From Bryoerythrophyllum caledonicum (Eukaryota; Streptophyta; Bryopsida; Pottiales; Pottiaceae), in assembly GCA_963971425.1 (NCBI GenBank), contig OZ020521.1, positions 10,867,519 to 10,931,518 on the forward strand: a DNA stretch of 64,000 bases. The letters run 5' to 3'. Each line of letters begins with the position of its first letter. Position 1 is the first letter of the stretch. The position numbers and the translations under genes are program-made. Below the pieces are notes generated by a model that saw nothing but the letters and a program-made list of their open reading frames with translations, was not told the DNA's origin and ran no database searches. Below are positions 21,147 through 30,500 of this stretch, piece by piece.

Positions 21147-22692
21147 CTAAAGCTCCATGGGGCTGGCGTTTTGGGTGAGCGTGGGCACGAGGTGACCCGG
21201 GCACGCATACATGCCGTACACTTGGCGGTACACGCTGGCAGAGGTTGTCTTGGCGCCGCTGCCAGTGAAGTAAGCGCCGTTCAGGAAGAAGTCGCCGCTG
21301 GACGCCGAGTTCCACTTCCCCCACCCGCCGAACGTCGGGCCTTCGTCATTGATGCGCATCGTTACCTGCACATCCACCCCCAAAGCTATCCTCAGAAACC
21401 AGTGAGAAAAACCATGCGACCAGGTAGCGTGCATCGGCTAGTTAAGTTCTCACTTCTTTGCGCTTTCCTTCGCGTTGAAGAGGTTTCCCTTATTGAGGAT
21501 GGTGGGATCATGGCTGCCATCGATGGCATACTTGCCTCACCCGGACGAGTAGTCGTTGTTGAGCACATGGAAGCTGCCTAAGCGGCAGCGCGGCAGGCGG
21601 TGAACAAGCCCGGAGCCGAACGTGTTGAACGCCACCGTGACGCGCATGTCTGTGTCCTCAACGTGGTCCCCACTCGCGCCCAACAACACGACCTTGTCCT
21701 AGTCCTCTAGCACGTAGTTGGAGGTGGTGACCCCGGTAGAGCCATGCGTGATATCGATGAGGCCATCAAAGGTGTGAGCCAAGTAGCAGTGGTCGATCCA
21801 GACGTCGCGCGATTCCCAGATGCGGAAAGCGTCGCCGTCGGAATTTACGCGCTTGGTCTCCTCCGGCGAGACGCGGATGGTGGTTGGGCCCGACTTGCGC
21901 ACGTCGTGGGTGCGCAGCCCATGAATGATAATGTTGTTCATACTTCGCACACTGATCTCCGTGCCCGTGATGTGCACCCGACGTCTGCGCGCGTTGATGG
22001 TCTTGTACGCCGATACCTTTAACAAGCTCTTCAACTTGATGGTCATGCTGCTCTCGAATATGATCCACTACGGCCCCTCTCGCGTCACGGCGTGCCAAAG
22101 CGTTCCGTGCTTTGGGTTCTCAGGGTCGTCGGCCTTGCTAGTGACCACATAGATCAGTCCATTCTTACCTCCCACCGCATTGCGCCCGAACCCCATTACG
22201 CACGACGCCAGTCGCTGGCGGTTGCTACGCAAGTTGGGGTGGTAGCGCCAGCAATCGTCGATTGGGTTGCCCGTCCCGCACCCGAGTAGAGCCTTTGACT
22301 GCGTCGCCGGTTGCTTGTCCGCAGTTATACTCCTATTGAAACTTTCCGCCGCCGCCGCTTCTACACTAAACTCATCAGTACACGTACCAGACAAAATGTC
22401 ACGACATCTACACACCCCACTCCAACCCCCAAAACCCTCTCTAGAAACAGTGAACACCATCTAGACTGATGTATCAAGCTTACTCGCGGCTCAACTTGTA
22501 AACCGTGCCAGCACTCGACGGATCGAAGAACACCTCGTCATTCTTGTACCCTTCCTCACTTGCTTGCATATCATGAATCTCCATGTCGTAGTCTTGGGGC
22601 ACCCGCCTGTCGTGGATGCAAACCCATCCCGGTGCGAGTAGCGTGAGAACGAGCAACCGCAGAAGCTTGATAGACTTGTAACTGTTGGCCAT
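21147..22692 (-). pseudogene. Pectate lyase (PL1) pseudogene
   Basis: Pectate lyases are secreted enzymes that cleave de-esterified pectin by beta-elimination. Exon 1 (22,692-22,486) starts 'MANSYKSIKLLRLLVLTLL', a likely signal peptide. A phase-compatible GTAAGC donor leads to a second exon starting near 22,382. The family core follows in one frame: 'CGTGNPIDDCWR', 'GKNGLIYVVTS', 'TIKLKSLLKVSAYKTI', 'NNIIIHGLRTHDV', 'VWIDHCYLAHTFDGLIDI', 'HGSTGVT' and the catalytic 'RLPRCRLG', ending with 'GKWNSASSGDFFLNGAYF'. Three in-frame stops interrupt this core (22,070-22,068 TAG just before the usual W-I-I-F; 21,701-21,699 TAG; 21,539-21,537 TGA). The last exon does not join in phase. The catalytic motifs remain readable, so inactivation looks recent. 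The GC content (about 60% in the core) contrasts with the surroundings. Confidence 0.85.
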
Positions 22693-22744
22693 TGGAGGCA
22701 GATTATTAGTCAGTGTAGCCTGGAACATACACACTTTGGAATTC

Positions 22745-23500
22745 CCTTTTAGATATCAGCAAGACGGTTCAATCAGTCGACGATGGAATCATGCAACAAC
22801 AAACTCAGCAACCATAAACTGGCATGATATTTGGGCATCAATTTGTGCACACAACTAGCAACTCTAGATATCAACAAGATGGATCAAGCGATCGAAGACG
22901 GGGTGGAGGAGCAGCAAACTCTGCAACAAAAACTAGCATGAGATTCTGGCATCAATATCCGCACACTACGAGCTGCAACACTAGATATCAGCAAGAGGGA
23001 TTTATTGGCCGAAGACGGAAACGAGTAGCAACAAACTCTACAGCAGTAAATAGGCGTTAGATTCTGGCATGAATATATGCACTAGAAACTCTAGATATCA
23101 CCAAGACGGATCAATCGGTCGACGAGGGAAACGAGTTCTACAACAATAAATTGGCATGAGATTCAAGCATCAATACATGCATACTACTAGCTGCAAGTCT
23201 CGATATCAGCAAGATGGATCAATCGGTCGAATTAGACGGAAATGAGAAGCAGCAAATTATGCAACTGGCATGAGATTCAAATATCAGTATATTATGCACA
23301 CTACTAGCAACTCTAGATATCAACAAGACAAGTGAATCGGTCGAAGACGGAAACGAGTAGCAACAAAGTATGCAACATTCTACTGGCATGAGATTCAAAT
23401 CCCACTCTAGAAGATATTAGCAAGATGGATCAATTGGTCAAAGACAGAAACGAACAGTAGCAAACTCTGCCACAGTGTACTGGCAACAGATTCAGGCATC
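22745..23500. repeat. Minisatellite of about 100-118-bp units
   Basis: Seven units are each marked by 'ctagatatca.caagan.gat', followed by 'cggtcgaagacgg', 'gcaacaaactctgcaac' and 'tggcatgagattc'. The marker recurs near 22,748, 22,863, 22,981, 23,092, 23,193, 23,310 and 23,405. The array starts directly upstream of the pectate lyase pseudogene's first exon and would cover its promoter. Confidence 0.85.
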
Positions 23501-23706
23501 AATATATGTCCACTACCAATAACCATGTCCGTCCTCACTTACTATTTCAAGAATTTACTATTTCAAGCATATAGAAGTGGGTGAGTCAATGCGGTCACAG
23601 AAGGCAAGAAAAAGCACCCTTTTCTACATTCTGCGTGAGTGAAGGATGACACAACTTTTAGAGTGAGGAGCGAGAGGATTGCTTGTAGTGGTAATAGTAG
23701 AACTGA

Positions 23707-23865
23707 CATGATCAATATATGCAATAGTAAACTTCCATGATCAATATATGCAACAGTAAACTTCCATGATCAATATATGCAACAATAAACTTCCATGATC
23801 AATATATGCAACAGTGAACTTCCATGATCAATATATGCAACAATAAACTTCCATGAGATTCAGAC
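23707..23865. repeat. 29-bp minisatellite
   Basis: Five nearly identical 29-bp units starting 'catgatcaatatatgcaac' at 23,707, 23,736, 23,765, 23,794 and 23,823, with a sixth partial unit. The unit contains words also present in the longer minisatellite just upstream ('atatgca', 'catga'), so it may have been derived from it. Confidence 0.9.
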
Positions 23866-24569
23866 AACTATAATACATGCAATAGTAAATTGGCATGAGT
23901 ACATGATCAGGTTCATGACGATGTCAAGATTCAATAATAATGGAGATGGAGCTTGTTACATGTGTTAAAGAATCGATGATGGGAAGATAATAAGATTTGC
24001 TTGCTCCTGGTCAATAATATTATGGTTCCTGAAGGCCAACAATCTTGACTTAATTGGAAATGAGATTAGAGATTCTGTTTGCATAAGGAAGCTATGACTG
24101 AGATTGAGAGATTAGTTGGTGATTGGGGTACATCAAGTTTTGCTTTGTGGCAGGTGATTGCAAGTCAATGACGTCGGTGCACTCGCCGAACACACACTCT
24201 ATATAGTGACATCTTTCCACCTCTAAAATTCCACTATTCTATGGAAATAATATATTTGTGAAAATAACACAATGTATTACAAATATTTCATTTAGGGGAA
24301 ATATTTGCACAAACATGGGTATCTATCCAATTCTTAGCTACATAGTAAATAAGATATCCTTCTACGTATACAAAATTAATAAAACTATAGGATGGCTTAG
24401 GTAAATACTTCGTTGGCACAAACGTTAGGAGCATAGGAACATACACTACCCAAATCATGCAGTGTTTGAGATGCAATACCAACGTTCTAAAGAGTATGTC
24501 ATGAGCTAACACTGACCGTTAACAAATACAACCAAATTTTCCTTCCAAACACAACCAAGATCGTACGTC

Positions 24570-24920
24570 AAAGTGAGTATTTTCCCGTTGGGCGCCTTTC
24601 CAGATACCGTCTCATTTTGGATGACTCCTTAGTACAAAAGGTGCAAATACATACAATCATATGATGGGATGGACTAACCTCCCACCAAAGTCGGTATTTA
24701 CACACTGGGCGCCTTTATAGATACAGTATAAATTTGGGCTCATATAGTACAAAAGACGCAATGCTATAAAATCATATGATGGGGTGTAGTATGCAGTATG
24801 TACTAACCCGCCGCCAAAGTCGGTGTTTACTCATTGGGCGCCTTTACAGATACAATATAAAATTGGGAAAATATTCTATAAAATATGCAAATACATACAA
24901 TCATATGATGGGGTGTATTG
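24570..24920. repeat. Tandem repeat of about 120-128-bp units
   Basis: Three units share 'caaagtcggt.ttta', 'gggcgccttt', 'gatacantat', 'acaaaag' and 'aatcatatgatggg'. The 'gggcgccttt' word lies near 24,589, 24,708 and 24,837. Confidence 0.8.
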
Positions 24921-25084
24921 ACCCCTAGAGGACCTTTATGTTTGATCAAAACCACTCCAAAACTGCTCCTTTGAGATGAGATAGTATGAGATTAATTTAA
25001 GGAGAATCTCAATGGTCAAAGATATACATCAATCAATTTCCCCACCTCCTTGCTTAATTTTTTTTTCCCATATCACAATGGTTT

Positions 25085-25240
25085 GGATACAATGGATATC
25101 ACCTAGGTATCAGATGGGTATCACCTTGGCATTACACATGTATCACCATGATGTTATACAGGTATCACCTTGGCATTACATAGATATCACCTTGACGTTA
25201 CATGGGTATCACCTTGGCATTAGATGGATATAACCTAGAC
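25085..25240. repeat. Short tandem repeat 'ggtatcaccttggcatta'
   Basis: Six or so diverged units of about 24-27 bp, each with 'tatcacct.g.catta' or a close variant. The short open frame over it is a by-product of the repeat. Confidence 0.75.
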
Positions 25241-25261
25241 AAATCTATTGAATCTTCCAAA

Positions 25262-25305
25262 AAAATTTAGACATTCTCCATTGTGAATTAATCATGTACA
25301 AAATT
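25262..25305 (-). repeat. Dispersed repeat S, copy 3 (inverted)
   Basis: Reverse complement of the segment at 1,158-1,205: 'TGTACATGATTAATTCACA' then 'ATGGAGAATGTC' and an A/T run. See copy 1. Confidence 0.5.
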
Positions 25306-26297
25306 TGACAAATGCGTAGGATATATGCATTTAAAGAGTTCAATATAATTTATTTTTCTATATGTGCACAGTCCAATTATGATAAATTTATTTCAACTAA
25401 GATTAATGGCATATCCTTCCACTATACATTGTATTAATTTTATGGAAGCTATGTTCTACCTTGACTTGGGTCATTGCAAGCCAAAAATCACGAGTAATGG
25501 AGGGGTTTAAGATAAGGAATACATTCTTGCAATGTCTAGGGGTACAAAATGGTGAATTTCCTTAGTATGGCAAATTTATTATCTAATAGATTAGCATTAA
25601 TTGGATAAAAAATTGAAACGCTAGATGACATCATCTTGCCTTCTTACGTTAGGAGAAAAAAAGATTGGAAGATTTTGAAATCCTTAATTTCTATGCATTT
25701 TTTATTAAAAATAATGAGGACTGCAAAGAACTTTTAAAGTTCTTTTTGGTTATATAGAAGGAACTAGAAGAATAACATAGACCATATAGACCAATACAAA
25801 TAAAGAGTTTGTGGACGTAGAAATACCACTTAGGCCACTAGGATCTAGATGGCGTTGACCACCTCTATTGCTTCTTCTTGAAGATAGACTCTATACAACG
25901 AAGAGTGTAGTAGCCAAATAGAAAATAACATGTATACACAAATGTGTGTTATTTGGTGTTGTAGTTGTCGAGCCATGACCTCAAAGTTGTTGATTGAGAT
26001 GGGTGTATCTGATATGATTAATCCGAATCTAAAACCTTGCAAGTTGCCAAATCATTTGGATAATTTTGTAGGTGTAGTAGCTTGACATTGCAAATGATAA
26101 ATAATAAGCAAGCGATGTATAATTGTACCAACCAATAGGATGTGTTTATTCCTCCAATGTTGATAATATTGTAACAATATTCATTTGTAATTGATGAAGG
26201 TGGTATTTGTTTTTATTCCTTTTATTTTTATTTGACTCTTTTAATAATTTTTAATCTAGTTGTATCTAGCAGACTAGCAGTAGTAACTGATTGTTTG
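25306..26297. other. AT-rich intergenic, nothing seen
   Basis: A/T-rich sequence with no domain-bearing frame. It flanks the large Mutator-like element on its left and should, in part, belong to the LINE copy that the element interrupted, but no LINE coding homology was recognised on this side. Confidence 0.4.
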
Positions 26298-26307
26298 CCT
26301 ATCCTTC
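26298..26307 (+). repeat. Left 10-bp target-site duplication
   Basis: GCCTATCCTT, identical and in the same orientation at 39,231-39,240 immediately outside the right inverted repeat. MULE target duplications are usually 8-11 bp. Confidence 0.85.
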
Positions 26308-26369
26308 AGGAATGCTATCTTGTGAGCGGTGAGCGGTGAGCGGTGAGCGGCGAGCGGCGAGCGGCGAGC
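26308..26369 (+). repeat. Left terminal inverted repeat with heptamer array
   Basis: Starts CAGGAAT, then GCTATCTTGTGAGCGG, then three more TGAGCGG and two CGAGCGG units, ending CGAGC. The right end (39,230 back to 39,181) is CAACGAC, GCTATCTTGTGAGCGG, two more TGAGCGG, one CGAGCGG, CGAGCA. The two arms differ mainly in heptamer number (six full units against four). Confidence 0.85.
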
Positions 26370-26379
26370 ACTGAATTCA

Positions 26380-27559
26380 TGACAATTTTTACCATTTTTT
26401 TTGTTGTGAAATTAAAAAGAACACCTATTGCCGAGAGTGTAGGTGGATCGTGCTTCAAAAAAAAAACAAAAAACAAAAAACATAAGAGAAATTATTGACC
26501 TGCAATCGCTTTAATTTATAGTTTATTGAATAGAGGCACCTATAGCCGTGGCACTATTATTAGAAATTTGGCAAAAAATCACAACTAAATTTGATAGTTT
26601 GATAAGTAATTTGATAAGAGAATCCGATAGATAAAAAATGATACTTATTGATGGATTATATACAATTGATATAATGTGTTTTTGAAATTAGAACTATACC
26701 TTTATCACACCATGAATAGTTTACGATATTTCGAATATTTTAAGATGGTCCATCACTATCATTCTCTCCACTTGGCACCCCGATCTTTCTTTCAGAAATT
26801 TCCATATTCCCACAATCCCATATCGATTGGTGAGGCTGGGGAGGTGTACTATATAATGGCTGAGTACAACCATTACCTCCAGTGACAAGCCAGGATGGCC
26901 TGGTCATCTCAAGTCACAATTGATACTGCCGTGGCAGCCTTCGGGTGCTAGTGCCGGGTATACAAGGACCTTGGGAGAGCAGCCTCATTCCGCTTGGTGT
27001 AGTTTAGATACAGGGTAGACACAGGGTAGGTGTGGTTGTAGCACAACAAGTTTTTTGTTTTTGTTTTGTTTTGTTTTTTTTCATTCGTCTTTTATATCCA
27101 TATAACATATTCACTTCATACATTTCGCTTCATGCACCTTGATATTTATTAGAATAGTACTACATATTTGACTCAATTAGAATAGTAATACGCATCCGAG
27201 AGAATTCTTCTACTGCAATTCGCAGAGTTATTCAAGCAATGTTTATCCATGGACTTATGATATTTGCAGCAAAACAATTTAGATAGTTGAATAGATGTAC
27301 TTTATCTCCATATTTTTAATTCTATTGTATAAGAAAATATGGGGTACATAGATGTACTTCTCCCCCATTAATGAAATTTAAAATCGGGCTTATTTGGAAT
27401 CCAAGTTTGCATTGAAATATATGTTATGTTATCTCTAACTAGAGTACAAACATTTATGTTATTGAATTGAGAAATCAAATAAGACTTGCAAGGGTCATAT
27501 ATATCCATAAATCCAAAGCCTCATATCAGGTCAATACGGCACACAAAATAGAAGAATCA
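26380..27559. other. Left subterminal region of the Mutator-like element
   Basis: A/T-rich and non-coding. It includes the subterminal motif 'cctatagccgtgg' at 26,532-26,544, a GC-richer patch at 26,885-27,000 and a (TTTTG)-rich run near 27,045-27,080. It should hold the 3' untranslated region of the ParB-methylase gene. Confidence 0.5.
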
Positions 27560-30500
27560 CTACTCTTCACTACTGAACTCATCGTCACTGCCCTGATGGA
27601 TAAACGGCATACTGCTATCAGAACCACTATCGGAATCAGTACTAGCCTCCTCAGCCTCGTCATCCACAAAATCCTTTGCTCCAGAACCGGATCGAGCAGT
27701 CGGAGGACGTCGTGGAGGCGACGGCTGCGCTACGGATGCAATGGCACCAGCTTCGGCATATTCAGGCAAAATATGACCATGCTCCGGACTCACAACCTTC
27801 CCTGCCAAGCGAGCAAGCACTCCAACGGGAGGTGTTGACAGAGAAGCCATCAACGACGTCGAGAACCGTCTGCAATAAATTTTCATTAGTAAAATACCAA
27901 TGATAGAAAAAGATAACGAAAAAACCAAATAGAAGAAGAGAACTTACTTACAAGTTCTCTTAGGCGCAGTCCTAATCTCTGGTTCATCATCACCAAGCTC
28001 CAAAGGGCGCTTGAGAGAAGTCTGCTCCACGGGCTCAACAATTGCAGAAGTAACCTCCACCGTTTGTGGAATCATGGGTCGAAGCACCTCGTCTACCAAG
28101 TCCTTGTCTGCCTCCAAGGCAAGAATATGACGCTTGAGGGCTTTGCAAGCCCTGATACTTGCACCTAGAAAAAGTGTAGAATACAAACAGAATGAAATTA
28201 GAATCATGGTTTGAAAATCAAACCACAAAATGCAAGTATAAAATTAAAATACCTGTAGAAGCAGTAAGGTCCATGACGATCTCATCCTCCTTGGTGCAAA
28301 GATCAATAAGTGCCTCCAACAGATTCTGCGACTTCTCTCTGGCTCTTCGCCATGGCATCCCGGTGGAGGCTCTCAGCGTCAGTGACTCCTGGGTGATGAA
28401 GTTGGTCAGATGACCGTCTGAAGAGAGCTCAATCCCATCCGCCAAAAGTTCCACTCTGTCATTGAAGACAAATGGAGTTGGAGGATCCGCCTTTCTAACA
28501 AAGCACTTGACCATGAAAGTCTTGTGTACGCGGCCGGGGCGAGCATCAGAGAAGAGGGGAAGTCCATTGATGGCGAACCACTTTGCCTCTTCGTCAAAAC
28601 CCGACCATTGAGCCCAGGAAACCAATTCATTTGAAATGAACCTAGAATCTGGATAGAACACGATGATAGCTCCTCCATCACGAAGAAATGACTCTACCAA
28701 CTCGAAATTAAACCGAATCCACAATGATTCTTTCCGACCCTTGGAGGTCGGCACTGTAGGTAGTGTGTTCCATGGTGGAATCACAGTACCACCCTGAATC
28801 CCTGGAACTGGCAAGTCCTCCGGGACGTCAAATATGAACATATCCGCCAAACCATCCTCTGTCAACTCCCCCTTCATGTACCGCGTCTTGGATCCGCCAT
28901 GGGCAATCAACCACTGTGCTATATCCCTCCAAACTGGTGGAACGTCATCCTCAGCAGTGACTGAATCATAGTCAGTAAAGATAGAGTAGGCGCTCGTATT
29001 GATTACCTCAACAGCAACAGTGGATTCTGTCTGCTCCACGATAGGAATCGAATAGATGGTCTGCGCTGGTTTCGCAACGAATACTCCTGGGCGGCTGCTA
29101 GCAGATGGAGAAGCGCCAAATGTCGTTAATACAGGTGCCGGCTGTGAGAACGATCCAAGTCCCACGGCAGACAACAATTTCTCGGGCCCCTCCTTGGCCA
29201 CCAGAGCTGCCAATTCCTTGTTCCTCACTCGAGTCTCTTTCTTCTCCTTCCTTGCACTCTCCTTCTCCAAACGGGCCGCTTCTCGCTCAGCGACTCTGGC
29301 TGCAATCCTGGACGCCTTCTGTTGTGCCCTCTCCTTGGCCTTTTCAGAGAGCTCAAGGTCAGGCTCAACCTAGAATGGAGCTGAAGCTTGCAAAGCTGGA
29401 CCCGCACCAGAATGTTGAGCCAAGGCATCACATGACTCCCGAAGCTCCACCTCATCACCTGGAGTTGGAGCTGAATGCCAAAGTTCCAAATACCAAGGAC
29501 ACTGCGCCAAATGATGCCGAGTAAAACGGCGCAACTGAGACTCTGTGAAAATGCACTCAGTGCTGACTGTGGTATCACACCTCTTTCTCAGCCGGATTGG
29601 CAACTCCCGAGGCTGCAAAGCTCCATTGGCAACGAGCTCTTGCCAAAAATAGCGGAGCACCACTCTCTTCACACTCTGAGGTGTCTCGGGCTGCTTGAGA
29701 AACTCATCAGACTTCACTGCTTGAATAAACGAGTACAAAGAATTGAATAAAAGACTACCTCTTTAAAAAAACTCTTCACCATTACAAGGGTCAGCAATAG
29801 CTAGAAGTCGAGTGAGTAAGGTGCCACATTGAGTCTTCTTCTTTTGTACCGCTTCAGAGCATAGAGTGACTAACTCCGCAGAGCTCCCAACACGATCAGC
29901 CCCAACACTGGTCACAAGTGTGTCACGGTAAGATCGAATACAATCTTCTTGAGCTGCAATAAGCTCCCGCTACACGAAGAAAATTTTGTTGTGTATTAGT
30001 ATACTTTTCCATATTCAATAACATTACATATACGTATTCTGGGGCATGAATAACAGCATAGAGTTCACAATGATGGACCGAACTTAACCCCAACGTACCT
30101 CATAAAGTAACTTCAAGAATGAATCAAAGGTCATATGGTACCACTTTTTGGTGCCCTTTCTAGCCCACTCTGCCACACTAGCATCATGATCCTCCTCACT
30201 AATCAGACCCTTGAGCTGATCGAAGTCCAAAAGTCCAAAATGCTGAACTCTCTTCACATCATGTGACAGTTGCTGTGTCACATGGTCGGAGTCTTTCTGC
30301 CTGAGTTACAATCTTTATTGACTTCAAAGTCATGCGGAAATACCAATAGAAATACGTATCTGATGAAAGAGGGAAACAAAAAAAGGAAATAAAGAAAAGA
30401 ACTCACTTGTTCCAGTCCGTCATGGCGTTTAATAATATATGGCGGTTCACCAATGAGGGCTCTAATAAAACTGCCCGAACCGGAACATGAAAGGAAGAAT

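Noticed and set aside
21744..22464. Plus-strand and alternative minus-strand frames over the pectate lyase
   Set aside because: Shadows of the GC-rich pectate lyase pseudogene.
29056..29750. Plus-strand frames of 91-139 codons
   Set aside because: Antisense to exon 8 of the ParB-methylase gene, which has domain and splice support.
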